Assembly: GCA_021234155.1 (NCBI GenBank)
Contig: JAJEKV010000009.1
Span: 10,110,546-10,174,545, forward strand
DNA length: 64,000 nucleotides
Reading direction: 5' to 3'
Source: Isoetes taiwanensis
Taxonomy: Eukaryota; Streptophyta; Lycopodiopsida; Isoetales; Isoetaceae
Shown: one piece after another, positions 21,240 through 32,392 of the stretch
Numbering within the stretch: position 1 is the stretch's first letter
Layout: the number at the start of each line of letters is the position of its first letter
The notes under the pieces: model-generated
The model's input: only the letters and a program-made list of their open reading frames with translations
Databases searched by the model: none
Told to the model about the DNA's origin: nothing
Position numbers and translations under genes: made by a program

Positions 21240-24055
21240 TCTTGTGTTTTTATTTATTTTCCTTGTTTCAAAGGTAAAAGCATTTCATATCCTATTGTTT
21301 AAATTTGGTTTTTCCGGGGTTCTGAAAACTTTTTGGAATTTTTTTTAAGGTTGATTTTCTAAGGTTTCAAGCCTTTTAGTCCCCGGGAAAAAATTTCAAC
21401 ATTCAAAAAATCGGGGTCGTGGCTTTTCCTAGGAAATTTGGATTTTGGGTTTATCGTCCCGTCCCCAGTTGGCGGATTCCCCGGCATGTAGGCCACAGAT
21501 GATCCTTCCAGATATTGCATTTCATTTAATTTTTGGCACAGATGATGGCGTTGAAGTGGAGAGCTTTGTTAGTGTGATGTTTGCATGGGATTTCCGGTAC
21601 GCAGATGCAAGCTTTGAGCCTTTGTGATTCTAGATGATTGGGCTTGAATAGAGTGTCTTTGTTTCAAGGGATGTAACTCTGTTTATTTATTTGTTTGCAG
21701 GGCTTCCAGGGCTTTTTTGAAGGCATGCTTTTGCAGAAGTCTTCCTCAACGGCACTTCCACATATCTCTCAGATATTCCATGGTTGAAATTGTGGGCTTT
21801 TTTCACATCTGATTGAGCCATGTTCTGGAGCTTGATTCCCATTTTCGGCCATTGGACTTATTGCATTTTGTTTCATTTGCATGGCATGATATGGTCATGA
21901 ACATGGAGCTACCTCTATGTATTTTAGCCGCGGGTTCTTTTCCTCAGTAGAAATGATTGATTTTTCCAAGGTTTGTGAATGGCTACACGTTACGGCTCGA
22001 TTGAGAAATTTTTGTGGCTAGCCATCCACGGTATGGATGCCATATGCTGGAAGTATGCTGAAGCCGTTGGCATCGTCGGGATGTTAGGGTATGGCACCAG
22101 AACAGAGGTATGCCTTTCTGAAGTTTGTGGAGAGTCGAGCTCCATCTGCACAAAAACGTATACTAGGGAGTGGTTTGTTCTTAAAAGAACCTTCCTTCCT
22201 TCCTTCCTTCTATTTAGGTTAGCCTCTGAATCCTGGTTACAGGCTCGATTTGGGAATTTTGAGCAAAAGCGCAGAGCTTGATGATTAACATCTTATACAT
22301 TTTCATGCTGAAGATGATTCTGCACTTGGTCTTTCTTTTTGTATTTACTCAGGGTTGGTAGTGTGCTTCGATCCACTTCTCATTTAGCAGTCACACCAAT
22401 TTCAACTCTTTCTTTGATTAATGCTATGTTTCCTGTGGGGAGAGGGGACTACTGTTTGTTTCAAAATCCAACCACTATGCATATGCAGTTCATGTTTGAA
22501 ATGATGGAAGTTGTATGGATCTGTTCATCATTCCTTTGTCAGCCCATTATCTTTGTACTCTTAGGAAGTTCTGTGCTTGCGTTAAAGCACATGATTCAAA
22601 TGGTGATTTATGCCGGACTAAGTTTAGCAGTTTGATTCCCACTTGCTATTTGGTAGCCAGGTATGCCAGCTTGCTTGAACACATTAGAAGACGACTTTCC
22701 TTCACAAGTTTGTAGGAAAATAGATGAACGTGGACCTTGGTCATGGAAGTAAAAAAGGTTGCAAATGAATGATGGAGCCTCTCCATGCTTATTTCATTTT
22801 CTGATTATTAGGACCACATTGGTGGGAAGGAAAGGAGTACAAGGAAAGTATTCTATTTCCTGATTATCAGAACCTAGATTGGTGGAAATGAAAGGAGTAC
22901 AAGGAAAGCCGTCTCAGATTTCACTTTTGAGGCAGATATGCAGGTATTGATCCATCATCATTATATTATAGTTTGAAGCATTATATCTTTGTAAAATTTA
23001 TATTTCTATGGATGACGGGAAATTAAGAACTCCATAGTGAGTTCTCCATTTCCACTTTAATTCCTGGGCATGCCCTACATATAAGTATTGTGTGCACTTT
23101 GAGGCAGATCTGCAGTGCAAGTCCTGCTCAATAGAGTCGTATCACTCTTTGTTGCCATTTGTAATTGCAACAGATGTTCAAATCCTAAATCTGCAACCTA
23201 TGAGATGCCATATTCCTAGCAAGAATGTGCCAAATAATGTAGGTTTTGCAGCATTATATCTTTTTCAATTTTAAAATTTTAAAACCAGATGGAAGAGAGA
23301 AGTAAAAAACTCCATAGTGATAGGCCATTTCATTGTGCATTTCCAGTTCATGGATTTCTGGGACTCTACATTGCAGTTCAATTCCAGCTCATTGTACTTT
23401 GGGGCTCTGTCACAGTTGCATCACATTATCCAGATGCACGACATGCAATTGACCATTGTGTTGAATGACGAAGAATTTAATTGCTACTGTGTTGCAACGG
23501 CATTATAGATGCTGGCTCCACAGGCAGAATAATGTAATAGTTGTGCACAGGTGTATACAGTCATATAATCTTGGCATGAGCTAATGTAAGCATGCCCTTG
23601 GCAAGGCAATGGGGATGTGCCTAATTTGTTCCTCTGATTTAGCTATTAATTTCAGATATATGATTGTTTCTGATGTTGTTGCTCACATAATTGCAGAATC
23701 TCATAATCTTTATTATTAAACATTTTGAGAGTTTCTTACTTGATAATAGAAATGGGTATTGCCTCCAGAAAACCCCTTGGCAAACAATTTGAACATGGCT
23801 TTAGATCTTTATGTAACATTCCAACGCCGGTCTTAGGCCATTGCAGTAATGAGTCACATCTTAGTACAACTTACAAGTTAATATGCAAAACCTTCTAAAT
23901 CATTGTACCCATTACTCCATTAAGTTGAATCCTTTTCCCTTTTTTGTGTAGTCAGTTTAGGAGACCCATAACTCTATTTTTTCTATGTTAATCTATATGT
24001 CCTTTTCCCTTTCTATTGTACAGGTCTTCACCTTGCTACACTTCCACTGCATCCA
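21240..24055. other. Long non-coding stretch with minor repeats
   Basis: No supported gene on either strand. It contains a (TTCC)n microsatellite near 22193-22212 and a direct duplication of about 55 bases near 22798-22915 (CTGATTATtAGgACC...GGAGTACAAGGAAAG twice). The rest is AT-rich and resembles intron or intergenic DNA; it may be intron sequence of the SNARE relic that follows. Confidence 0.5.
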
Positions 24056-24059
24056 AAGA

Positions 24060-24425
24060 TGATCCATAGCAACACCAAAACAAATGGGTAGGATTGTAAA
24101 TGAGCTGGACAATATCAATTCTCAATTAAAGCAGCCCCTCAGCTTGTGAAAGAGATCTGTAGGTAGGTTAGGTTCCCAAAATATTACTTCTTTATACACT
24201 ACTGATATATTGGCTATCTTTGCGCCTTGCTACAGACCGTTGTATCATGGCTTCTATGTGAGATTTTAAGGACTGGGCAGAGTGTCAATGAGCTGGACAA
24301 TATTCAATTCTCAACTAAGCAGGCCTCTCAGCTTGTAGAGGCAATTTAGGTTCTCAAAGACTACTGATATATTGGATGTCTCTCCAGCTTGTTAGAGACC
24401 GTTGCATCATGGCTTCTATGTTTCT
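24060..24425 (+). pseudogene. Novel plant SNARE (NPSN-type) relic, duplicated
   Basis: NPSN proteins are plant Qb-SNAREs acting in membrane fusion, for example at the cell plate. The first copy reads TPKQMGRIVNELDNI at 24073-24117 and, after an intron-like gap, ATDRCIMASM near 24232-24260. The second copy reads VNELDNIQFSTKQASQLV near 24283-24340 and again has a TVASWLL/ATDRCIM-like block near 24400-24420. In intact NPSN proteins these pieces are contiguous (the end of the SNARE helix, then ATDRCIM leading into the membrane anchor). The anchor itself is not seen and frames are broken. The two copies share about 140 bases including non-coding sequence, so the local fragment was duplicated after capture or decay began. 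Confidence 0.6.
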
Positions 24426-24689
24426 CATTCAAAGGGTTTGCTGAGAATTGTTAATGTCCATATCGAATGACCCAAACCCATTTAATGGTGGTAAAAGCAT
24501 GAATACATCTTCGTACATCAAAATTTAATGGTCTATGCAGATGTCTTTTTATAAAGCCTGTTAATGGCCTATGCATTGCAGATGTGTTTGATAATTGCAA
24601 TTTGTCGCTAATTACAACCATTGAAGAAATAAACAACGGAGCCTCACCTTGGTGCATGCAATGTGTAACGAACAACGAACCATATATGT

Positions 24690-24738
24690 AAAAAAATAAA
24701 AAATAAAAAATGAAAGATAAAAAATAAAAAATAAATAA
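24690..24738. repeat. A/T-rich simple repeat (AAAAAAT)n
   Basis: About seven units of AAAAAAT/AAAAATA with one interruption. Confidence 0.8.
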
Positions 24739-24884
24739 CTTAACCGGAATCACTTAGTAGAAATGTACATGATAACTCTTAAAAGTTTGCCCTTCGAGGT
24801 TTACCATATCAATAATTCAAGATTGAATTCCATGCTCTACCATACTAATAATGGCTATGTAGACCTGTATATCTCGTTCATAAG

Positions 24885-25196
24885 CAGGAGAAATTGCAAG
24901 AGAAATTGTGCACGACAGTGGAGAGCGATGTGGATGAATCTATGAAGGAGATGGAGAAATTCGAGGGCGATATTCAAGAGTCACTGTAGAACATGAAAGA
25001 GAGTGCTGATGTTGCTAGATTGAAACTAGAGAGGAAGAAAGTGGGTAGGAAACAACGCAATATGGAAGGGTGGAGACGAATTCATCACAGACATGCTAGA
25101 GAAGCTGTTGTACATTTGCAAGCTGCAGGAGCAAAGCAGAATCCTATCTTGATGAAGGAGCTGCCGACGATTTTGTTATCTCTGGAAGCAAGTTGA
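24885..25196 (+). pseudogene. Unidentified charged helical coding fragment
   Basis: The plus strand reads KLQEKLCTTVESDVDESMKE and EMEKFEGDIQESL, then a stop at 24987-24989, then NMKESADVARLKLERKKVG, ending SLEAS at a TGA near 25194. Composition is Glu/Lys-rich and helical, consistent with a coiled-coil exon. I do not recognise it. It lies downstream of the SNARE relic on the same strand but is not part of that family. Confidence 0.35.
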
Positions 25197-25269
25197 GTGC
25201 ACAACTGCTTAGACTGCATCATTTGTTGCAAATCTTGGAGGCTCGTCAAGTGGCAGAGGCACAGTTTTG

Positions 25270-26350
25270 AAGGGGGCTTATATAAAGAAGACATATGATT
25301 TATATGTTTGTATATAAGTTCTATATGAGTTTTTGTACCTTGTAGTTGTGCAGTGTATTTACAACCTCAGTCGTCTGAATAGGTCAGAAGCAAAGAATAT
25401 ACTAAAGGAAAAGAAGAAAAAAACAAGAATAATAGTTAAGAAATATTGTATGCCCTAAGTGACGCGAGTATGTAAAAAATATTCTTCAATATGGACTAAG
25501 CAACCATCAAACAAGGGCTTATCCCTTTGGGCAACTAAAAACAACCACCAACAACCAATCTGCAATGATCGCTTGCCTCAATCAACACGAAACAACAAAA
25601 CTAAGAACATGCAAGCACACTCTCAGGACCACCGGAGGACAACCCCTCGTGCGCAGCACCTTGTTAATCTTGTAGTCCTTAAGATCTGGCGGCTCAATAG
25701 GGGAGCCAAAAGTAGCCCAAAGCTTCATTGGTTCTCTCATCCTCCAGACCCTGCCATAGGTTTATGGCTGTAGAAGAAGTCCCTAAGACCTACGGCCTCC
25801 TGAGATTCATAGATGTTTGACCACAACGGATTCATGGATGTCTGACCAGCTTTGGAACAGGCCTTTGAGATACCTGGGAGTGCTGCCTGAATGTTCCTTT
25901 GAAGACGGACGACGACAAAATTTATTAATTTTTTTAGGCATACCAAAGAAGCAAACTGCCTTATATATGTTTTATGGACTAGATTAGATAGAATATAAAA
26001 TTCTATGATACTATACTTACCCAGTAAGAACTAAAACCTCACAAAATATAAACACGCTCATCTGGTTTCATCCAAACCTTCCCGCTCTTATAGACGGTCA
26101 GGATGTTGTCCAAGGGCTAAGGAACTCCACATGGCCGTCAGAGCAAGTTCTTCCCGCTCTTGTGTTTCAATTGAGCAATTTGATTCCTCCCTCCCAACTC
26201 CGGCATTCAAGCAGAAGACGCGCGGTAGGGCACAATCTTGTTTGTTTTGATAGTCGGATCTGGTTTTCCTGCAGCTATGTTCCTTCATTCCAATTGGGTT
26301 CTACGTTTTAGCGCCGACCTGCACTTTTTTCCGATGCGGAAATGACGATT
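25270..26350. other. Intergenic region upstream of CDC45
   Basis: No supported gene. The last few hundred bases should hold the CDC45 promoter and 5' UTR, but I see no unambiguous TATA box or cell-cycle (E2F) site. Confidence 0.5.
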
Positions 26351-26357
26351 AAGCAAA

Positions 26358-28133
26358 ATGGTGCGAGAACGGAATGCGGTTACATTTTATGAGCGTATTA
26401 GATCTGCAGCAAAAGCAGCTCCCGCTTCACCAGTCTTAGTCTTTCCATCCGCAGCAGATGCAGATTCTTTATGTGCCCTTAAAATTGCGACACAGATCCT
26501 GGCTTCTGATGCAATCAGGTATTCCGTTTATCCCGTTTCAAGCTTTCAGGACATTGCTGATTCAGAACATTTAGGAGACCAGAATCAGCCTTTAGTATTG
26601 TTGTTTTTGAATTGGGGCTCAGCTCGTGACCTAAGGCGTCTGCTAAAGCTTGGGACAGATGTTTCAGTTTTTGTTATTGATAGTCATAGGCCTATTCATC
26701 TTAACAATTTGAGTGAGCGGAACACCCAAGTTGTGGTGTTGTATACTAGAGAAGATGAGGCTGAAGCAGATCTGGTGTATAATTTTGATGTGGCCAATCT
26801 TTCTAATTTCTCAGATCTGACAGCAGATGGGGATGATGCAGAATCTGATATTGAAGATGAAGATGAAACAGATGATGAATATGATGAGGGGCCAAGAAAA
26901 AGGAAAAGGGATGGGGAGGATGATGAGAATGTTAAAGGTTTAGAAGATGTTAGGAAGGAAATGCTGAGACAAAAGAAAGATTATTATGGAAGTGGCACCT
27001 TCCATGGAAAACCTGCAGGGTGTTTGTTGTTTGAGGTTGCCCATGCCTTGCATAAAAATACAAATGAGCTCCTTTGGATGGCATGTGTGGCATTGACAGA
27101 CCAATTTGTTCATGAGAGGCTTACGGATGAGAGATATCAGGCAGGGGTTATGGAGCTTGAGCAGTATATTAATAGTGCAGGAAATCTTGAGATGGCAACG
27201 ACAATTACTTTGAAAGATGGCACTGTTGTGAAGGCTCCGGACCTTTCTAGAATAACATATGAAGATGAACCTAGACTCATGCTTCTGAGAGAATGGACAC
27301 TCTATGAGTCCATGTTTTGTTCTTCATATGTTGCTACCAAGTTGAAGACCTGGACAGATGGTGGCTTAAAAAGGCTGAGGCTGCTTTTAGCTCATATGGG
27401 AATTGCACTAGTAGAATGCCAGCAGAAATTTCAGTATATGAGTGAAGACACAAAGAAGAGAATGAAGGAGGGGTTCAACAATTTTTCCTCAGATTATGGA
27501 CTCACTGAACTGTACTATAGGAGTTTCCAAAGGCTGCATGGTTACTGTTCTAAGGTTTCAGCAGCTGATGTGGTGTATGGGGTAACAGCAGTGTTGGAAT
27601 CCCAAGGGGAAGAGGGCAAAGTATTTTCAGATCAATTCTGGAAAGCTTACGCTGCTCTTTCTCCGACTAACTGGCATGATTTACAGCTTGGGATGCAGCA
27701 AGCCATCAAGGTGCAGAGGGCTATAGTGAGGCAGGGTAGCCTGGCTATTTTAAAGCAGGGATGCATAAAAGGAGGCAAAGGATTTAGGTGGTTGAAACTT
27801 GAAGAAGGACCTGATACAGAGCTTCTGGGACAGCCCATGTGTCTTACCAAGTTCTGCTACTTCCTGATGGATGCTCTTAGAGAGCAGGGTGCTCGTGTGA
27901 AACCCATGATATGTGCTGTTCGCTATCATGAGTCTTCAATGGTTCTAATTGTAGGTGTTTCCCACAGGCCAAGGCTTGGAGCTCAGCGAGGGAATCGCTT
28001 TGGAATAGTGTTCCAAAAGGTGGCTCAGAATCTTGGAGTAAATTTTCAGCATGATGGCTTTGAGGCTGCTTGGATACGACTTGATGCGGCTGCAGTTGGA
28101 GCATTCATGATGCGCATCTCTGAGAAACTTTGA
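26358..28133 (+). CDS. CDC45: CDC45 replication initiation factor
   Basis: CDC45 is a subunit of the CMG (Cdc45-MCM-GINS) replicative helicase, loaded at origins in the nucleus at S-phase onset. The 591-residue frame is uninterrupted from ATG (context AAAATGG) to TGA and has the length usual for the plant protein. The N-terminal RecJ/DHH-like domain shows FPSAADADSLCALKI at 29-43 and VIDSHRPIHLNN at 106-117, both characteristic of Cdc45. The acidic loop lies at about 153-178 and is followed by a basic nuclear localisation stretch GPRKRKRDGE at 178-187. The rest matches the conserved helical C-terminal half. There are no introns and no sign of damage. It and the small heat shock protein gene are the only clearly intact host genes here. 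The lack of introns could be ancestral, or this could be an intact retrocopy; no poly(A) tail or target duplication is evident. Confidence 0.95.
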   Translation: MVRERNAVTFYERIRSAAKAAPASPVLVFPSAADADSLCALKIATQILASDAIRYSVYPVSSFQDIADSEHLGDQNQPLVLLFLNWGSARDLRRLLKLGTDVSVFVIDSHRPIHLNNLSERNTQVVVLYTREDEAEADLVYNFDVANLSNFSDLTADGDDAESDIEDEDETDDEYDEGPRKRKRDGEDDENVKGLEDVRKEMLRQKKDYYGSGTFHGKPAGCLLFEVAHALHKNTNELLWMACVALTDQFVHERLTDERYQAGVMELEQYINSAGNLEMATTITLKDGTVVKAPDLSRITYEDEPRLMLLREWTLYESMFCSSYVATKLKTWTDGGLKRLRLLLAHMGIALVECQQKFQYMSEDTKKRMKEGFNNFSSDYGLTELYYRSFQRLHGYCSKVSAADVVYGVTAVLESQGEEGKVFSDQFWKAYAALSPTNWHDLQLGMQQAIKVQRAIVRQGSLAILKQGCIKGGKGFRWLKLEEGPDTELLGQPMCLTKFCYFLMDALREQGARVKPMICAVRYHESSMVLIVGVSHRPRLGAQRGNRFGIVFQKVAQNLGVNFQHDGFEAAWIRLDAAAVGAFMMRISEKL

Positions 28134-28136
28134 GTG

Positions 28137-29130
28137 ACTGCATTTAACAATCAAGCCAAACTATACAAGTCTGCATTTGCTTTTGCATGGGTGGTCTATC
28201 ATCATTTGCATTTGCTTTATAATCCTCCTAAATATGACCTCCATATCTGGGGGGTGAGTCTGTATCTATGTTTCATTTGCACAAATTCAAAATTACCATT
28301 GATTTATCTAAAATTAGCAAGGCATATCGTTTCACTAGCTAGTTGTCTTTGTGGATGACACTTTGAGTTCTTGATTAAAATTCAGTTATGCATGGTGTGC
28401 AAAATCATTGTCTAAACGATTTCCACATATCTTTTGAGCTTTGCCTTGATTTCTTTTATTATAACCCTTTAATTTGCCAAGTGCTACTTAATGAATCACA
28501 TGTCATGGGCTTCAGGGTTTTACAGAGAGATCCATTAAGCTGGAGGTTTGCTGATTGTAAGATACAAGAAAGAAATAGAAAAACGTGCTTTTTATTGATC
28601 AAAAAGCCTTACAAAGGGAACAAATTATGAGCTTTAATGGAAACTTTACAAAGGGGACACATATTGAGCTTTGTGAGTTAGCACTCAATTCCTACATACT
28701 TCCACCATTCCAGGACATTAAAAACAGGAGACAGAAGAGGAAGGATGAAACCAGCCATTCCTTTTATGTGTTGCACAATTAGGCACCCATTTAATCTACA
28801 TCCATGCCTGTCCAAGTGTTTTGCTTTCAGTACCAAGGCTAAGCAGCAACATTTTGTTCCAAGCGTCTACAATAGTCAAACCAGCACACTGTGCTTGCAT
28901 CATAATGCTTCGTTGGCGAAGGTAATTGGAGTCTGCTATTAAATATGCTAATTGATGATTTACATCCAGCAGAAAAGTGAATTTACACTGCCACAGAAAA
29001 TTTATAAGCAGTGGGACTGGATTGCCACAAATATAAACGACAGTCCGGCATGCTGATTGTTGGAAATTGGAAAAGAGAAAGATGGAGGTCAGTTCACGTG
29101 ACATACTTGGAAAGTTTAATATTAGCGTTA
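28137..29130. other. CDC45 3' flank and intergenic region
   Basis: It contains the CDC45 3' UTR and intergenic DNA. I see no supported gene on either strand and no clear repeat. Confidence 0.5.
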
Positions 29131-29134
29131 CACA

Positions 29135-29465
29135 CAGAGAGAACAAAATTTAAACAGTATTCTATCCTGTTGCATATTGTATCTGAACGAAACAGTACTC
29201 TTATCCTGTTGCATATTGTATCTGAACGAAAAGTTTACTATTATTAGTGTTAACACACACAGATAACCAAATTTAAACACTACTCTTATCCTGTTGCATA
29301 TTGTATCTTTTGCGTATTGTATCTGAACGAAAAGTTCACTATTATTGGTGTTAACACACACAGATAACCAAATTTAAACAACACTCTTATCCTGTTGCAT
29401 ATTTTACCAAATTTAAACGGTACTCTATCCTGTTGCGTATTGTATCTGAACGGAAAGTTCATTCA
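29135..29465. repeat. Minisatellite with ATCCTGTTGCATATTG units
   Basis: The block TCTTATCCTGTTGCATATTG, with TATCTGAACGAAAAGTT, recurs about six times, interleaved with GTTAACACACACAGATAACC (twice). Units are imperfect and of mixed length (about 50 and 100 bases). Confidence 0.85.
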
Positions 29466-29504
29466 TTGCCTTTCAGATGATGACATCGATATAATAGAAG
29501 ACTG

Positions 29505-29640
29505 GCAAAAATAAATAATCCAAAAGCACTGAGAACCAACTCAAAAATAAATAATCCAAAGCAACTAAAATAAATAATCCAAAGCACCGAGAAGCAACTC
29601 TAAAATAATCCAGAGACTGAGAACCAAAGGGAAAGAAATT
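29505..29640. repeat. Short tandem repeat AAATAAATAATCCAAAGCA
   Basis: Four imperfect units of AAATAAATAATCCAAAGCAC, partly joined to GAGAACCAACTC, follow one another. Confidence 0.75.
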
Positions 29641-29839
29641 GTATTAACAAACCAAACACAGAGAACCAGTTCAAAGATACTTTGAACAAGTCAAATGGAT
29701 GGGCTACTGTTCTTGATTGGAAATGAACAAAGTGAAATGTATGGTATCCTTGACTGAAATGAACAAGTAAAACGTATGATATCCTTGACTGGAAATCAAT
29801 CCGTCTCCATCTTCTGAATTGTTGATTAGACGGTGTCGC

Positions 29840-30748
29840 TCAAACAGTTATCTCAATGGATCGAACTTCAGGCTTATGCTTGTACTGCTTAGGAATCGTT
29901 ATAGTAAGAACGCCATCACCTACTCGAGCTTTCATCTCATCAAGCTTAAGATCCTCCGGAAGGTGTAAAGTCCTACGGAAACTGCCTTCAACGCGCTCAC
30001 GTCGACGCCATTTGTCTGTTTTCTGCACATCCCCGTTCTTCCTCTCTCCAGAAATTTGCAGAGTACGGCCATCGTCAATCTGTACTTTGATTTCATCTTT
30101 CTTCAACCCTGTCATTCCAAATAGGAGATACTGTCATAAAACAGCTTAATCTAAATCCAAGACAACGCAAATCCTATCATAGAGAGACGGAGGAAGTGGA
30201 TCTTGAAGACCTTCAACGACGCAAATTTATCACAAAACAGCGGAAGAGGATCATAAAAGGTTTCAATAACGGGATTAAAGCTAGTTTAGTTAAAGATTTT
30301 TAACGGGACAAGTTCTATCTATAGGGCAGGAAACGGATCCTAAATATTTCCGGTATCAGAGGAAAGGAAATGGATCTTAAAAATTCTCAATAACAGGGAA
30401 AAAGAAATGGATCCTAAAGATTTTCAAGAAAGCAATGAATTCCAAAGATTTTCAACAGCAGTATAAACAAGAATACTAAATTACAAGATATTCTCGAAGA
30501 AGTAAAAGACATTCTAACAGATTGACAATGAACTAAAATTCCGCAACGACGTTACAAGAGTTAGGATTTTGTAAATACTTACCGGGCAGATCTGCTTTGA
30601 AAACATGAGCTTCAGGAGTTTCCAACCAGTCTACACGAGTCTCGTACTTTTCAGGATGGAAATGCTCCAACACAAACAACGGATCCGAAAGCCTGTCAAA
30701 AAGATCAATTACAGCCATGTCCCGGCCAGCAAATGGAACTACCGCCAT
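29840..30748 (-). CDS. Class I-like small heat shock protein, two exons
   Basis: This is an ATP-independent chaperone of the alpha-crystallin/HSP20 family; by sequence it is closest to plant class I cytosolic proteins. The CDS is complement(29840-30108 joined to 30583-30748), 144 residues. The first real ATG is at 30748; the frame upstream opens only with TTG. Exon 1 gives a short N-terminal arm and the start of the alpha-crystallin domain (RVDWLETPEAHVFKADLPG). The intron (30109-30582, 474 nt) has GTAAGT and AG borders and splits the Gly codon of LPG. Exon 2 reads LKKDEIKVQIDDGRTLQISG, then GVLTITIPK, and ends SIEITV, containing the I-x-I type motif used in oligomer assembly. Typical class I genes lack introns, so the intron is unusual. 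A heat shock element and TATA-like box lie upstream (30831-30867), supporting heat-induced expression. Confidence 0.92.
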
Positions 30749-30830
30749 ACTTGGAAGAAACAAACAGTGCGATCAAGGCGCAGTAAAAATTGAAGCAATT
30801 GCTACAGTATGCAGAAGAGGGAAAAGCCAA

Positions 30831-30840
30831 TTATTTATTC
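30831..30840 (-). promoter_or_regulatory. TATA-like box of the small heat shock protein gene
   Basis: On the minus strand it reads GAATAAATAA, about 85 bases upstream of the start codon and about 18 bases downstream of the heat shock element, a plausible TATA position. Confidence 0.5.
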
Positions 30841-30857
30841 GGATGAAAAGATGCCCC

Positions 30858-30867
30858 GGAACATTCC
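30858..30867 (-). promoter_or_regulatory. Heat shock element
   Basis: GGAACATTCC is a perfect nGAAnnTTCn pair, set in a 14-base palindrome (CCGGAACATTCCGG, 30856-30869). A third unit in the correct phase is GAC in place of GAA. It lies just upstream of the TATA-like box of the adjacent small heat shock protein gene, the standard place for heat shock factor binding. Confidence 0.75.
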
Positions 30868-31266
30868 GGACGCCTGGATATTTTCACGCCTTGCTGCATG
30901 CGTGCTCATTGCATGCACGCCTGGCTGGATGCACGCGTGGCAATGATTTCATCCGGCGTGGCTGTACTTTCATTACTTGGCATGATGACTCAGCTGGTTT
31001 GGTTCCACGTTTGTCATTTTGCCAGGCTCTACATTCCACATTATTTCTAATTGCCACGTCAGTGAGGCTAATAACGTGTATTTCACTAGGGATGTGAATT
31101 AAAATAGCGGTATTTTGATAAAAGTGAGCGAAAACTTCTTTTGTGATGTTCTAAATGTGGATGCAGAGTTACATGGACAGTGGAACAACTTAAGAACGTT
31201 TGTAGCACAATTAAACAATCATGAAAAATTAGCAGTAGGGCAAGCTTTTGGCCCATTCAAAAATTT

Positions 31267-31412
31267 TGTAGGGGAACTTCACACCGGCGGTTTCCGTGGA
31301 AATCCGCGGCGGGCGCCCACCGCCGATTTCCACCGAAAACGCTAGGTGGCTGGAAGGGCGCCACCTGCGGATTTCCACCCGGAAACCGCCAGGTGGCGGA
31401 AGTTCCCCTACG
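31267..31412. mobile_element. GC-rich foldback element (MITE-like)
   Basis: The ends form an inverted repeat: GTAGGGGAACTTC near 31269-31281 and GAAGTTCCCCTAC near 31399-31411, each continuing inward into a CGGCGGTTTCCG-like arm. A second hairpin (TTTCCGTGGAAATC against GATTTCCACCGAAA) is nested inside. At about 145 bases without coding capacity it fits a small non-autonomous hairpin transposon. Target duplication is not clear. Confidence 0.55.
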
Positions 31413-31456
31413 TGGCCTACACCACCTGGAAATTCCCCCTGCCACGTCGGCAGGGG

Positions 31457-31463
31457 TATAAAG
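31457..31463 (+). promoter_or_regulatory. Possible TATA box
   Basis: TATAAAG follows a palindromic CCTGCCACGTCGGCAGG. A transcription unit downstream is not proven; the transposon gene at 32.8 kb on this strand is a candidate. Confidence 0.3.
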
Positions 31464-32151
31464 TATATTTTTTTAATTGTTATTATTCCTTTTTTCCTTT
31501 TTGCCGACGTGTATTCCGGCAGTGGAGCTCCGGAGCTTTTTCGTCGGCGCTAGGGCGTCGGAGTCGGCGGTAGGGTGTCGTAGTGGCGTCAATCGAGGCT
31601 CCAGGATCTAAGCTTCAATTTGAAGTACTTTTCTCTTTAGTGTTCTGTGTTTTTTTCTGTTGGGTTTTTTTTTTGGTGTTTTTTTATTGGTGGTGTACAA
31701 TTCAGCATGTCGCGACATAGGGTGATTAACGGGTGCTGACCGTCCTTCATCGTGATGTTTTCGCGCCCGTCACAGTTTTTCCCAGGCCCGCCAAAATTTC
31801 CCAACCTCCTAACGCCGGATCCGTAAACCAATTCAGAAGATCGGTAGATTTGGTGTCCATGTCACGATCCCCGGTATGTAGTCGCTTGGATGGTGTTTGA
31901 ATTTGAATTGGCGAGCAAATTTCCCAAAAATGTTTTTGTTTGGGAGAATGCATACCGCTGTTTTTCTTTTCCGAAAAATCTTCCAATGCAAAAGCGAATT
32001 GGCGGATCTCTTTCGCTTTGGCCATTGCAAGGAATGGAGTATCGCTTTTGATCCAAACAATCTATTCTCCGGTTGCATAATCTTCAAGAGCAGTCCCACC
32101 AATTCAAGGAGCTATGTGGTCGTCCGGCTTCCAAGATTGCTCAAATTTATA

Positions 32152-32220
32152 CAACAATCTTTTGTCTATGGGTCGACTCCATGATATACTCAAAATTTAT
32201 ACAACAATCTTTTGTCTATG
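32152..32220. repeat. Direct repeat of about 29 bases
   Basis: ATTTATACAACAATC plus TTTTGTCTATG occurs twice, near 32147-32170 and 32196-32220, separated by about 25 bases. Confidence 0.8.
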
Positions 32221-32392
32221 AATGCATTCCCCGGTAATCACTCTTCAAAGATGCCATGGGAATTTTATTTTGGTTCTTGAATTTCGTTTCCTAATTTGCG
32301 TAAGAAGTGGAGGATACAAACGTTCCTACATATGATGATACTTGTGTTAATTATGTACATGACATCCAAAATCAGCACATGCGGGACTTAGT

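Noticed and set aside
24451-24753. Hydrophobic minus-strand open frame
   Set aside because: The hydrophobic part (Phe/Leu/Tyr) comes from the AAAAAAT simple repeat.
29128-29361. Minus-strand open frame rich in repeated RYNMQQD
   Set aside because: It is a translation of the minisatellite.
29135-29465. CRISPR-like array
   Set aside because: Unit length and spacing are irregular, there are no unique spacers, and the genome is a plant; it is a minisatellite.
31257-31573. Pro/Arg-rich open frames in the GC-rich block
   Set aside because: They arise from the nested hairpin; all frames give similar Pro-Pro/Arg-Trp repeats with no homology.
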